In this document: in pieces, positions 54,209 to 63,000 of the stretch | How positions within the stretch are numbered: the first letter of the stretch is position 1 | Layout: each line of letters starts with the position of its first letter | From: Gilvirhabdus luticola | Lineage (GTDB): Bacteria > Bacteroidota > Bacteroidia > Flavobacteriales > Flavobacteriaceae | Assembly (NCBI RefSeq): GCF_032583975.1 | Contig: NZ_JAWHTF010000006.1 | Length of the DNA stretch: 64,000 bases | Direction: 5' to 3' (one strand) | Made by a program: the position numbers and the translations under genes | The notes under the pieces: model-generated | The model's database searches: none | Told to the model about the DNA's origin: nothing | Seen by the model: the letters and a program-made list of their open reading frames with translations, nothing else

Positions 54209-54844
54209 CTAATTAGACTTTTTTGGTTCTGCTTCAGAAAACTTTTGAGGAATAAGAAGTTTTATCTTCTCAAGTTTTTCTTTTAATTTATCTTTCTCTC
54301 CAGCTGATGTTCTAGGGTCGTTATATTTCTTTTCAGCTTCTACAAAATTCATAGATAATTGAGGATATTCTCTCTCAAATTCTCTGTTTCTCAATTGATT
54401 ATAAGCTGCAATAATTTCGTTTTGAACCGCTATATATACATTATACTTGGTTTGTCTATCATTTTGCAAAGAAATGATGGCCTTATCAAAATTATCAGAT
54501 GAGCGTGGATTCCTTTTCCCTTGACAGCGCTTACATGCATCTTCTCCTTGACCTCCACCATTATCTAGAAAATCTACAGCTGCCTGACGCAAGTTTTTAA
54601 TCTCAATAACTTTTTCTTCGCCACCTGTCTTCAAAAACAATTGATTATTTCTATTCACTTGTAATTGAAAAATGTTTTTCTCTTTTATAATTGGTGGATC
54701 AACTTGATCTTCCATTGGAGGCAACTTTCTATTCAAACCAGAATCTGTTTCAATAGTCGTAGTCACCAAGAAAAATATGAGTAACAAGAAGGCAATATCT
54801 GCCATTGACCCTGCATTAACTTCTGGTGCTGATCTTTTTGCCAT
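54209..54844 (-). CDS. ExbD/TolR family protein with a Cys-containing insert
   Basis: A 211-residue ExbD paralogue. The membrane helix carries ADIAFLLLIFFLVTTTI with the essential Asp. Unlike the shorter copy, its periplasmic part contains GEDACKRCQGKRNPRSSDN (about residues 100-118). That CxxC pair could form a disulfide or bind metal; this is inference. The C-terminus is charged and probably coiled coil. It shares an operon with the small membrane protein at 54852 and the ExbB homologue. Confidence 0.9.
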   Translation of the reverse strand: MAKRSAPEVNAGSMADIAFLLLIFFLVTTTIETDSGLNRKLPPMEDQVDPPIIKEKNIFQLQVNRNNQLFLKTGGEEKVIEIKNLRQAAVDFLDNGGGQGEDACKRCQGKRNPRSSDNFDKAIISLQNDRQTKYNVYIAVQNEIIAAYNQLRNREFEREYPQLSMNFVEAEKKYNDPRTSAGEKDKLKEKLEKIKLLIPQKFSEAEPKKSN

Positions 54845-54851
54845 AATTTAA

Positions 54852-55295
54852 TTATTTTTTTATCATTTTCTTAACTCCAGATAATAGCATTGCTCCTACA
54901 GCAATAAGCACCAAAAAGTAGAACATATATAACCCTGTTCCTACCATTTTAGAACCACCAGCTGATAAAACTTCTCCATCTCTTAATGGCGTTTCAACAC
55001 CGTTTGCAAAAACGAAATAACAAATAAGTGCTAACAAAAGAAATGCTCCTAGACTCGTAAGAGTACTTTTTAAAGTAGCTCCATTTGATAAAACATTCTT
55101 GAGGGTAAAAAACAAGACAAAGAGCAACGTAACAGCCAGAATTAAATATGCTATATACATGAATGTATCTACTGTTCCTCCAGACTCGCCAGCTTTTATG
55201 GCCTCGTCTCCAACTCCAATAATCCTAATAAGAAAGAAAATAGAAATAACTCCTACAATTCCTACTATTATGGTTGATAATTTTTGTGAATTCAT
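54852..55295 (-). CDS. Small four-helix membrane protein of the Exb operon
   Basis: A 147-residue protein with hydrophobic segments near 7-26, 43-65, 75-97 and 117-140 and a basic end KKMIKK. I do not recognise a family. Its fixed place between the ExbB and ExbD genes, with short spacers of 24 and 7 bases, suggests it is an extra subunit or assembly factor of this motor. Confidence 0.82.
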   Translation of the reverse strand: MNSQKLSTIIVGIVGVISIFFLIRIIGVGDEAIKAGESGGTVDTFMYIAYLILAVTLLFVLFFTLKNVLSNGATLKSTLTSLGAFLLLALICYFVFANGVETPLRDGEVLSAGGSKMVGTGLYMFYFLVLIAVGAMLLSGVKKMIKK

Positions 55296-55319
55296 AATTT
55301 AATTAATTAAACTGGGTTA

Positions 55320-56087
55320 TTACTTCTTATTTCTAATCAAAAGATCCATTAAAGTAATAGATGCATCTTCCATATCGTTTACAATACTGTCAATTTTTGC
55401 AACGATATAGTTATAGAAAATTTGAAGTATAATAGCCACAATCAAACCGAATACAGTAGTTAAAAGTGCTACTTTAATACCACCTGCTACAAGAGATGGC
55501 TGCATATCTCCAGCTGCTTCAATTTTATCAAAAGCCTGAATCATACCTATTACCGTACCCATGAAACCTAACATTGGAGCTAATGCAATAAATAATGAAA
55601 TCCATGATACATTTTTTTCTAACTGTCCCATTTGAACACCACCATAAGCAACAACTGCTTTTTCGGCGGCTTCAAGACCTTCATCTGTTCTGTCTAAACC
55701 TTGATAGAAAATAGATGCAACAGGTCCCTTTGTGTTTCTACAAACTTCTTTTGCTGCTTCTACACCACCTGATTTTAATGCGTCTTCAACATCTTGAGTT
55801 AATTTTTTTGTATTTGTAGTAGAAAGGTTTAAAAAGATAATTCTTTCTATAGCAATTGCTAAACCTAGAATTAAACATAATAATACAATTCCCATAAATC
55901 CAGGTCCACCTTCAATAAAACGTTTCTTAAGTTCTTGGTGAAATCCAGCAGATTCTTCTGCTGCTACATCTGCGGCATCCTCTTGTATTGCGCTAACAAC
56001 AGTAGCTGTAGTTGTGTTTGTAGTTGCATTTACAGTTCCGAATGCCATAATGCAAGCAATGGCTAGAATAGAAAATAATCTTTTCAT
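55320..56087 (-). CDS. MotA/TolQ/ExbB family proton channel protein
   Basis: A 255-residue inner-membrane protein. The N-terminal 22 residues look like a cleavable signal peptide, common in the Bacteroidota ExbB group. Helices lie near 63-83, 160-185 and 200-225, with SLFIALAPMLGFMGTVIGMIQAF and GIKVALLTTVFGLIVAI carrying the conserved small and polar residues. It is the first gene of the four-gene Exb operon, preceded by a promoter and a tandem 18-base repeat in its leader. Confidence 0.93.
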   Translation of the reverse strand: MKRLFSILAIACIMAFGTVNATTNTTTATVVSAIQEDAADVAAEESAGFHQELKKRFIEGGPGFMGIVLLCLILGLAIAIERIIFLNLSTTNTKKLTQDVEDALKSGGVEAAKEVCRNTKGPVASIFYQGLDRTDEGLEAAEKAVVAYGGVQMGQLEKNVSWISLFIALAPMLGFMGTVIGMIQAFDKIEAAGDMQPSLVAGGIKVALLTTVFGLIVAIILQIFYNYIVAKIDSIVNDMEDASITLMDLLIRNKK

Positions 56088-56102
56088 AGTTCTTGATCTT
56101 AA

Positions 56103-56138
56103 TTTTATTAGTTAATGTGTTTTTATTAGTTAATGTGT
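56103..56138. repeat. Tandem 18-bp direct repeat in the exbB leader
   Basis: TTTTATTAGTTAATGTGT occurs twice back to back (56103-56120 and 56121-56138) with no mismatch. It lies between the candidate promoter and the exbB start codon, so it would be in the 5' leader of the transcript. Confidence 0.9.
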
Positions 56139-56168
56139 TAAAGATATAAAAAAAATACAATTCTCAAA
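56139..56168 (-). promoter_or_regulatory. Promoter of the ExbB/ExbD operon
   Basis: On the minus strand TTTG (56165-56168) is 18 bases from TATCTTTA (56139-56146), one base off the TAnnTTTG consensus, with correct spacing. Confidence 0.6.
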
Positions 56169-56180
56169 TAAAAATAACAG

Positions 56181-56268
56181 CAGAGAGGAAGGGATTCGAA
56201 CCCTCGATACGCTTTTGGCGTATACACACTTTCCAGGCGTGCGCCTTCGACCACTCGGCCACCTCTCT
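56181..56268 (-). tRNA. tRNA-Ser (anticodon GGA)
   Basis: An 88-base class II tRNA. The acceptor AGAGAGG/CCTCTCT is fully paired and the anticodon loop CTGGAAA carries GGA. The long variable arm ATACGC-CAAAA-GCGTAT is typical of serine tRNAs. The T arm is GAGGG-TTCGAAT-CCCTT with one G-T pair. The discriminator is G and CCA is not encoded. It lies between ansA and the Exb operon on the same strand. Confidence 0.97.
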
Positions 56269-56350
56269 GTAATATATATCTTTTAGTATATCTATTACAG
56301 CTCTCAAATAACAAAAAAAAGTTTAAATGTTAAAATTTTAAAAGTTAATT

Positions 56351-57382
56351 TTAAGTCATTTCACCTCTTAATGACGATTCGAATATGGTTTTGAATGTTT
56401 TAGATGAAATCCCTTCGCCTAGCATATACATTAATTTTGTTATAGCTGCTTCTGTAGTAATATCCCTGCCAGATACAACACCAATAGATTTTAGCTGCTG
56501 ACTAGTTTCATATTGCCCTTGGCTTACACTTCCTCCAGAACACTGTGTCACGTTAATGATTTGTATTCCTTTTTTGATTAATTGTTTCAAAATATCAACA
56601 AACCATTGTTCTGTTGTAGCGTTGCCTGAACCATAGGTTTCTAAAATGACTCCTTTAAGACTTGGATTATTTGTCATACACTCTAAAATAGATTTAGATA
56701 GTCCTGGAAATAATTTTATTAAAGCAATATTGGTGTCAAAATTTTTATGAGTAATCAGACTTTTTCTTTTGTTTGGTTTGAATAAAAATTCGTGATTAAC
56801 TTTAAGATGAACACCTGATTGAGCTAGGACAGGATAATTTAATGATTCGAAAGCTTGAAAATGTTCTGCGTTAATTTTAGTAGTTCTGTTTCCTCTATAC
56901 AATTTATATTCAAAATACAGACCTACTTCCTGAATAACTGGTTTATTGTGCTTTTGTAATGAAGCCATTTGTATAGATGTTATCAAATTTTCTTTGGCAT
57001 CCGTCCTTAAATCGCCTATTGGTAATTGAGAACCCGTAAGAATTACAGGTTTTGCCAAATTCTCAAGCATAAAGCTTAATGCAGAAGCCGTATAACTCAT
57101 TGTGTCACTGCCATGCAATACAACAAAACCATCAAAGATGTCGTAATTTTTCTCTATAATATCTATAATCTGAACCCAATATTTTGGGTTCATGTTTGAT
57201 GAATCTATAGGTTCGTCAAATGAAATTGTAGAGATATTACAACTTAACAAATTAAGTTCTGGAATATATTTAAGTAGGTTATTGAAATCAAAAGATTTTA
57301 ATACGCCAGTATTAGAATCTTTTATCATTCCTATTGTGCCTCCTGTGTAAATTAAAAGAATATTTGGATGATTATTTTCCAT
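56351..57382 (-). CDS. ansA: Type I L-asparaginase
   Basis: A 343-residue cytoplasmic enzyme hydrolysing asparagine to aspartate and ammonia. The nucleophile Thr is in LLIYTGGTIGMI and the second catalytic Thr region is VVLHGSDTMSYTASAL. The C-terminal domain has VILETYGSGNA and TQCSGGSVSQGQYE, typical of type I enzymes. No signal peptide is seen. Two bases separate it from tatD upstream, so the pair is co-transcribed. Confidence 0.95.
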   Translation of the reverse strand: MENNHPNILLIYTGGTIGMIKDSNTGVLKSFDFNNLLKYIPELNLLSCNISTISFDEPIDSSNMNPKYWVQIIDIIEKNYDIFDGFVVLHGSDTMSYTASALSFMLENLAKPVILTGSQLPIGDLRTDAKENLITSIQMASLQKHNKPVIQEVGLYFEYKLYRGNRTTKINAEHFQAFESLNYPVLAQSGVHLKVNHEFLFKPNKRKSLITHKNFDTNIALIKLFPGLSKSILECMTNNPSLKGVILETYGSGNATTEQWFVDILKQLIKKGIQIINVTQCSGGSVSQGQYETSQQLKSIGVVSGRDITTEAAITKLMYMLGEGISSKTFKTIFESSLRGEMT

Positions 57383-57384
57383 AT

Positions 57385-58152
57385 TTAAACATTGAAAATT
57401 TCTTTAGAATTTTGAGTAGTAATTTCTGCAATATTTTCTTTAGGCATATCATACAATTCAGATAATCTTTCTAATACCTTTATAATGTATGCACTTTCAT
57501 TTCGTTTTCCACGAAATGGTTTTGGTGCCAAGTATGGTGAATCTGTTTCTAAAACTATGTGTTTTATATCTATTTGGTTTACAAACTTATCAATGCCACC
57601 ATTTTTAAACGTTACTACACCACCAATTCCTAATTTCATGTTATATGAGATTGCACGTTGAGCTTGTTCCAAATTCCCAGTGAAACAATGAAATATTCCG
57701 TACAATTCTTCAGATTTTTCAGTTTCTAAAACTTCAAATATTTCATTAAAAGATTCGCGACAATGAATAACTATAGGTAATTTGTATTGTTTTGCTAATT
57801 GGATTTGATGGCGAAATGCTGTTTTTTGAATTTCTAAAGTCGATTTATCCCAATATAAGTCTATCCCTATTTCTCCAATCGCATAGAACTTTCTTTTTGC
57901 TAACAATTCTTCTACATGTCTTAATTCTTCCATGTAATTACTTTTAACAGATGTTGGGTGCAATCCCATCATTAAAAACACATGCTCCGGAAAATTAGCT
58001 TCCAATTCAAACATCGCCTTTGTATATGTTGAGTCTATGGCAGGAATAAAAAACCTAGTTACATTCAAATCTATTGCTCGGCGAATCATTTCTTCTCTAT
58101 CATTGTCAAATGCTTCACTGTATAGATGCGTATGTGTGTCTGTAATTATCAT
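57385..58152 (-). CDS. TatD family metal-dependent hydrolase
   Basis: A 255-residue TIM-barrel protein of the TatD DNase group. Metal-binding motifs are DTHTHLYSEAFD, GEIGIDLYWD, PIVIHCRESFNEI, GIFHCFTGNLEQA and LETDSPYLAPKPFRGKRNE. Family members act as 3'-5' exonucleases on DNA or RNA in quality control. All ligands are present. It is the first gene of tatD-ansA. Confidence 0.95.
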   Translation of the reverse strand: MIITDTHTHLYSEAFDNDREEMIRRAIDLNVTRFFIPAIDSTYTKAMFELEANFPEHVFLMMGLHPTSVKSNYMEELRHVEELLAKRKFYAIGEIGIDLYWDKSTLEIQKTAFRHQIQLAKQYKLPIVIHCRESFNEIFEVLETEKSEELYGIFHCFTGNLEQAQRAISYNMKLGIGGVVTFKNGGIDKFVNQIDIKHIVLETDSPYLAPKPFRGKRNESAYIIKVLERLSELYDMPKENIAEITTQNSKEIFNV

Positions 58153-58180
58153 AATGCTAAAATAATTCTTTTTACATGAT

Positions 58181-58188
58181 TATATTTG
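58181..58188 (+). promoter_or_regulatory. Candidate -7 element of the retropepsin-like gene
   Basis: TATATTTG matches TAnnTTTG and lies 15 bases before the ATG. A -33 box was not found. Confidence 0.5.
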
Positions 58189-58203
58189 CATTAAATAAAA
58201 GCC

Positions 58204-58644
58204 ATGCAAACTTTACAGGAATTTCTTTTAGAAAAAGGTTACACCAAGATCAAACTTCATCTTACGAAAACAAATCATTTTGAGATTAGAGCAACAATCA
58301 ATGGCGTTAGAGGTGTATTTATTTTAGATACTGGAGCTTCTAGTTCTTGTGTAGGTTTGGATTCGGTGGAAACTTTTAAGCTTGATGCTAAAGATTCAGA
58401 TATTAAAGCTGCTGGTGCTGGTGCTACAGATATGTTAACTCAAATTGCAAAAACAAACAGTTTGAAAATTGGGAAGTGGAAAAAAGAAAAAGTTGCTCTT
58501 ATCCTATTTAATTTAACCCATGTAAATACAGCTTTAATTAATCATAATTCGACACCTGTTGATGGCATTATTGGTGCAGATATTCTAAAAAAAGGAAGTG
58601 CTGTAATTGATTATGAAAAAAAATATTTGTATTTAAAAAATTAG
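58204..58644 (+). CDS. Small retropepsin-like aspartic protease
   Basis: A 146-residue single-domain protein. The active-site triplet is in FILDTGASSSCV (Asp42), and the second flap-side motif is VDGIIGADILKKGSAVIDY. One catalytic Asp per chain means it would have to dimerise, like retroviral proteases. There is no signal peptide or membrane helix, so it is probably cytoplasmic, whereas many bacterial relatives are exported. The substrate is unknown. It diverges from tatD and is the last plus-strand gene before the element-rich gap at 58645-59003. Confidence 0.88.
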   Translation: MQTLQEFLLEKGYTKIKLHLTKTNHFEIRATINGVRGVFILDTGASSSCVGLDSVETFKLDAKDSDIKAAGAGATDMLTQIAKTNSLKIGKWKKEKVALILFNLTHVNTALINHNSTPVDGIIGADILKKGSAVIDYEKKYLYLKN

Positions 58645-58790
58645 AATGAACTGTAAATTTCTTATTTTCAACACTATATAATTTATAAGATCGATAGGAT
58701 ATTCTTCTAACGTTAAATAATTGTTACCATCTTAAAAAAACTTAAAATAAGAGTTTTATTTAAGCGCTACTTTTCTTACATTTACAATGC

Positions 58791-58858
58791 TATTAATTAG
58801 TTCTTAGGGAGAATTATTGAAAGCTCTTAAATTGTAAAAAATTTGGAGCTTTCTTTTT
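58791..58858 (+). ncRNA. Candidate small RNA element, copy A
   Basis: The unit begins TATTAATTA, then GTTCTTAGGGAGAATTA, then a terminator: AAAGCTC (58820-58826) pairs with GAGCTTT (58846-58852), an inner AAATT/AATTT extends the stem, and CTTTTTTT follows. TTCT/AGAA can pair around TAGGG. Upstream, TACATTTA (58777-58784) is one base off the -7 consensus. No ORF longer than a few codons exists. The strong match to copy B argues for function; the class of RNA is unknown. Confidence 0.5.
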
Positions 58859-58916
58859 TTATAAGAATGCCTATTTCTGCATATTTTAAATTGATTATAT
58901 AGTTAGTATAAGATGT

Positions 58917-58977
58917 TATTAATTAAGTTCTTTAGGAGAGAATTAAAAAGCTCTGTACTTAAAAATACAGAGCTTTT
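58917..58977 (+). ncRNA. Candidate small RNA element, copy B
   Basis: The unit reads TATTAATTAAGTTCTTTAGG then AGAGAATTA, aligning with copy A with a few single-base gaps. It ends in a perfect 12-bp hairpin, AAAAGCTCTGTA (58946-58957) with TACAGAGCTTTT (58966-58977). Only four T follow on the plus strand. On the minus strand five follow, so the hairpin probably also terminates odhB. No promoter of the standard form was found directly upstream. Confidence 0.45.
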
Positions 58978-59003
58978 ACATTGATTTTACTGACGACTTT
59001 ATA

Positions 59004-60212
59004 TTATAATTCTAAAGATTTTTTAATATCATTATTCATCAGGAGTTCAACTGGGTTTTCTATAGCTTCTTTTACCGCGACCAAAAATCCTACACTTTCT
59101 TTACCATCTATAATTCTATGGTCGTAGGATAATGCTACATACATTATTGGTCTAATTTCTATTTTTCCATTTACAGCAACTGGTCTTTCTACTATATTAT
59201 GCATTCCTAGAATCCCTGATTGCGGAGGATTGATAATAGGCGTAGACAACATACTGCCAAAAACACCTCCATTAGAAATAGTAAACGTACCACCTGTCAT
59301 TTCATCAACTGTTATTTGGCCGTCTCGGGCTCGAATGGCTAATCTTTTAACTTCAGATTCTACTCCTCTAAAAGATAAATTCTCGGCATGCCTAATTACT
59401 GGAACCATTAATCCTTTTGGCCCTGAAACCGCTATACTTATATCACAATACTCATAGCTTATCATTTCTTTTCCATCTATCATCGAATTTACTGCAGGAT
59501 ATTCTTTAAGTGCTCTTACTACAGCTAGAGTAAAAAACGACATAAAGCCAAGGCTTACATCGTGTTTTTCCTTAAAGGTTTCTTTATATTCTTTTCTAAT
59601 AGCAAAAATTGGAGACATGTCAACCTCATTGAAGGTTGTTAGCATTGCTGTTTCATTTTTTGCCGATACTAACCGTTCTGCAACTTTACGACGGAGCATT
59701 GATAATTTGGTACGCGTTTCTTTTCTGGTACCTCCTGGAATATCTGTTCCCATTGAAGGAACAGCCTTTACTGCATCTTCTTTTGTAATGCGTCCATCTT
59801 TTCCAGTTCCAGAGACTTGATCAACATCTATTGATTTTTCTGCTAAAATCTTTTTTGCAGCAGGACTAGCAGTACCAGTTGCATATGTGGTATTGGTAGA
59901 AGGTTCCTTTGTTGTCTCAACTTTTGGAGTTTCTGTTTTCTTTTCTGTTTTAGAAGAAGATCCTTCCGGCTTATCTGCACTTGTATCAATTAAACAAACA
60001 ACTTCTCCTACTGCTACCGCATCGCCTTCTTCTGCTTTTAAAGTTATAATACCACTTGCTTCAGCAGGTAATTCTAAAGTAGCCTTATCACTGTCGACTT
60101 CAGCTATTGGTTGATCTTTTTCAACATAATCTCCATCTTCAACCATCCATGTTGCAATTTCTACTTCTGTGATTGATTCCCCTGGAGATGGGACTTTCAT
60201 TTCTAAAATCAT
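59004..60212 (-). CDS. odhB: 2-oxoglutarate dehydrogenase E2, dihydrolipoyllysine succinyltransferase
   Basis: A 402-residue core subunit of the 2-oxoglutarate dehydrogenase complex in the TCA cycle. The lipoyl domain (1-75) has the lipoylated Lys in VDSDKATLELPAE. A Ser/Thr/Lys-rich linker leads to a peripheral-subunit binding domain (AAKKILAEKSIDVDQVSGTGKDGRITKEDA). The catalytic domain ends with SYDHRIIDGKESVGFL, containing the active-site His and Asp. It lies 25 bases after odhA. Confidence 0.96.
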   Translation of the reverse strand: MILEMKVPSPGESITEVEIATWMVEDGDYVEKDQPIAEVDSDKATLELPAEASGIITLKAEEGDAVAVGEVVCLIDTSADKPEGSSSKTEKKTETPKVETTKEPSTNTTYATGTASPAAKKILAEKSIDVDQVSGTGKDGRITKEDAVKAVPSMGTDIPGGTRKETRTKLSMLRRKVAERLVSAKNETAMLTTFNEVDMSPIFAIRKEYKETFKEKHDVSLGFMSFFTLAVVRALKEYPAVNSMIDGKEMISYEYCDISIAVSGPKGLMVPVIRHAENLSFRGVESEVKRLAIRARDGQITVDEMTGGTFTISNGGVFGSMLSTPIINPPQSGILGMHNIVERPVAVNGKIEIRPIMYVALSYDHRIIDGKESVGFLVAVKEAIENPVELLMNNDIKKSLEL

Positions 60213-60237
60213 TATATATAACTTTAATTTTTATTAT

Positions 60238-62973
60238 TTATCGAAATATTTCATCTAGCACCGCCTGTTGTCTCTTTTTGTCTCTTGCACTCGATCCTGG
60301 AGCAGGAACCGAGCTATAAGGTCTAGTAGCTGGTTCTAATTTAACCAAATCCAAACGTTCTGACATGAAACCCCATGCTCCCATGTTTTTTGGTTCTTCT
60401 TGTGCCCAAATATATTGGTTGATATTTGGATATCGGTCTATTATTTTTTGAATTTTCTCTTTGTGTAATGGGAATAGTTGCTCAATTCTTATAAATGCGA
60501 TATCCTTTCTTTCCAATCTTTCTCGTTCTGCAAACAAATCATAATAGAATTTTCCTGAACAAAATATCATTTTGGTCACCTTTTCGGCAACTATTGTATC
60601 GTCTATCACTTCTTGAAATTGACCATTTGCAAGCTCTTGTATTGAGGAAACTGCTAATGGATGACGTAATAAACTTTTAGGTGTAAACACTATAAGAGGT
60701 TTTCTGAAATTGCGTTTCATTTGACGTCTCAACAAATGGAAAAAATTGGCTGGAGTAGTACAATTTGCCACAATCATATTATCTTCTCCACACAGTTGCA
60801 TATATCTTTCTATTCTAGCCGAAGAATGTTCTGAACCTTGACCCTCATAACCATGAGGCAACAAAACGACTATACCATTTTGAGTTTTCCACTTATCTTC
60901 AGCAGCAGACAAGTATTGATCAAAAATAATTTGTGCGCCATTACTAAAATCTCCAAATTGAGCTTCCCAAATGGTCAGTGCATTTGGGTTTGCCATGGCG
61001 TATCCATAGTCAAATCCTAGAACACCGTATTCTGACAATAAGGAATTATAAATATCCATGTGCCCTTTACTATAAGGGTTGGTGTTTAATAAATTAATGC
61101 GTTCTTCCGAGATTTCGTCTCTTAAAATAGCATGTCTATGACTAAATGTTCCTCTTTCTACATCCTGACCAGATATCCGCACATTAAATCCTTCTTCAAG
61201 CAAACTCCCATAAGCAAGAGTTTCTGCCATTCCCCAATCTAGCTGATCCGTTTCAAAAACCATTCTATTTCTATCTGCTAAAATTCGTTCAGCTTTTCTT
61301 AAAAACTTAACTCCATCTGGAACTGTAGAAACAGTTTTTGCAATGTTTTTTAATTTATCTAATGAATAAGAACTATCTACTGATTTTAACATTGAATCAA
61401 TACCTTGCCTTGGAAAGTTTGTCCAACGTTCTTGCATAAACTCACGAACTTTTGATGCCTTTAATTCTTTAGACTTATTATACTCTTTTTCAAGCATTGC
61501 TTTGAATTCTTCTGAAATTTTCTTTGAATATGTATGATCGATAGTTCCTTCTTCGATTAACTTATTTGAGTATAGCTTAAAAGGGTTAGGGTGTTTTGAA
61601 ATTGCACTGTAAAGTTTAGGTTGGGTGAAACGAGGTTCATCTCCTTCGTTATGTCCATATTTTCTATATCCTAACAAATCTATATAAACATCTTTTTTAT
61701 AACGCATTCTGTATTCTAAAGCCATTTCGACAGCATGTACAACAGCTTCTGCATCATCTGAATTAATATGCAAGACCGGAGACAAAGTAACTTTAGCAAC
61801 ATCTGTACAATAAGTACTAGATCTTGCATCAAGATAATTGGTAGTAAAGCCGATTTGATTGTTTACTACAATATGAATAGTCCCTCCCGTTTTATAACCA
61901 TTTAAAAGGCTCATTTGTGCAACTTCATAAGCTATACCTTGACCTGCAATAGCCGCATCTCCATGAACAATAATTGGGATAATCTTAGAATTATCGCCAG
62001 CATAATCAGTGTCGATTTTTGCTCTTGTAATACCTTCAGCAACAGAAGCAACTGTTTCTAAATGTGATGGATTAGGTACTAAATTCATTCTAATAGACTT
62101 CCCATTTTGATAGGTTTTTTCTAACGTAAGGCCCAAATGGTATTTTACATCGCCATCAATATTTTCATCCTCAAAGTCTTTTCCTTCAAACTCACTAAAA
62201 AGTTCATGCATTGGTTTTCTGAAAATATTAACAAGAGTACTTAATCGCCCTCTGTGTGCCATTCCTAACACACATTCTTTTACTCCATATTTTTCTACAG
62301 AATAAAATAACACATTACTTATAGCTGGAATTAAAGATTCACCGCCTTCCAATGAAAACCTTTTTTGTCCAACATATTTTGTTTGTAAAAAGTTCTCGAA
62401 AGTAACGGCTTGATTTAATTTTGAAAGAATATATTTTTTAGTATCAGCGGAAAAATCTGCTTGATTATCATTTTTATTTAACCGTTCTTGCCACCATTTA
62501 ATAACTTCAGGGTTTCTAAGGTACATATACTCTACACCTATTGAACTACAGTATATAGCTTCAAGATGCTTAATAATGTCTCTAAGTGTTTGAACTCCGA
62601 TACCAAGAATTTCACCAGCACTGAAAGGAGTATCCAAATCATGATCTGATAGTCCAAAATATTCTAACTCAAGTCTTGGTGTATATTTTCTTCGTTCCCT
62701 AACAGGGTTTGTTTTGGTGAACAGGTGCCCTCTGGTTCTGTATCCATCTATAAGATTTAGAACTTGAAATTCTTTTTGAACATACTCTGGAAATTGTGTA
62801 GAAACCCCTTCAATTATTTCTCCATTCAATCCATAATTTTCACTACCAAAATCATAACCTTGAAAAAAGGCTCTCCAACTTGGTTCGATTAAATCTGGAT
62901 TTTCTAAATATTGGTCGTATAAATCAGCGAAATAAGCTGTATGTGCGGCGTTTAAAAAGGAAAATTTATCCAT
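60238..62973 (-). CDS. odhA: 2-oxoglutarate dehydrogenase E1 component
   Basis: A 911-residue thiamine diphosphate-dependent decarboxylase that starts the 2-oxoglutarate dehydrogenase reaction. Seen are the N-terminal YFADLYDQYLENPDLIEPSW, MAHRGRLSTLVNIFRKPMHE, HGDAAIAGQGIAYE with VVNNQIGFTTN (cofactor site), GYRKYGHNEGDEPRFTQP and QEEPKNMGAWGFM near the end. The length is ordinary. It forms a two-gene unit with odhB. No E3 gene is nearby. Confidence 0.97.
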   Translation of the reverse strand: MDKFSFLNAAHTAYFADLYDQYLENPDLIEPSWRAFFQGYDFGSENYGLNGEIIEGVSTQFPEYVQKEFQVLNLIDGYRTRGHLFTKTNPVRERRKYTPRLELEYFGLSDHDLDTPFSAGEILGIGVQTLRDIIKHLEAIYCSSIGVEYMYLRNPEVIKWWQERLNKNDNQADFSADTKKYILSKLNQAVTFENFLQTKYVGQKRFSLEGGESLIPAISNVLFYSVEKYGVKECVLGMAHRGRLSTLVNIFRKPMHELFSEFEGKDFEDENIDGDVKYHLGLTLEKTYQNGKSIRMNLVPNPSHLETVASVAEGITRAKIDTDYAGDNSKIIPIIVHGDAAIAGQGIAYEVAQMSLLNGYKTGGTIHIVVNNQIGFTTNYLDARSSTYCTDVAKVTLSPVLHINSDDAEAVVHAVEMALEYRMRYKKDVYIDLLGYRKYGHNEGDEPRFTQPKLYSAISKHPNPFKLYSNKLIEEGTIDHTYSKKISEEFKAMLEKEYNKSKELKASKVREFMQERWTNFPRQGIDSMLKSVDSSYSLDKLKNIAKTVSTVPDGVKFLRKAERILADRNRMVFETDQLDWGMAETLAYGSLLEEGFNVRISGQDVERGTFSHRHAILRDEISEERINLLNTNPYSKGHMDIYNSLLSEYGVLGFDYGYAMANPNALTIWEAQFGDFSNGAQIIFDQYLSAAEDKWKTQNGIVVLLPHGYEGQGSEHSSARIERYMQLCGEDNMIVANCTTPANFFHLLRRQMKRNFRKPLIVFTPKSLLRHPLAVSSIQELANGQFQEVIDDTIVAEKVTKMIFCSGKFYYDLFAERERLERKDIAFIRIEQLFPLHKEKIQKIIDRYPNINQYIWAQEEPKNMGAWGFMSERLDLVKLEPATRPYSSVPAPGSSARDKKRQQAVLDEIFR

Positions 62974-63000
62974 AAATTTTTTAAAACTGAATCAATCAGG

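Larger units (their letters stand above)
58645..59003. other. 359-base gene-free region with tandem terminator-ended elements
   Basis: Between the retropepsin-like gene and odhB no ORF of note is found. The first 145 bases are AT-rich and featureless. The rest holds two similar units (58791-58858 and 58917-58977) described separately. The second hairpin also serves the minus-strand odhA-odhB unit as its terminator. Confidence 0.8.

Noticed and set aside
58818..58838. Leader peptide TTG-AAA-GCT-CTT-AAA-TTG-TAA inside copy A
   Set aside because: Six codons with a TTG start and no counterpart in copy B; more likely chance.
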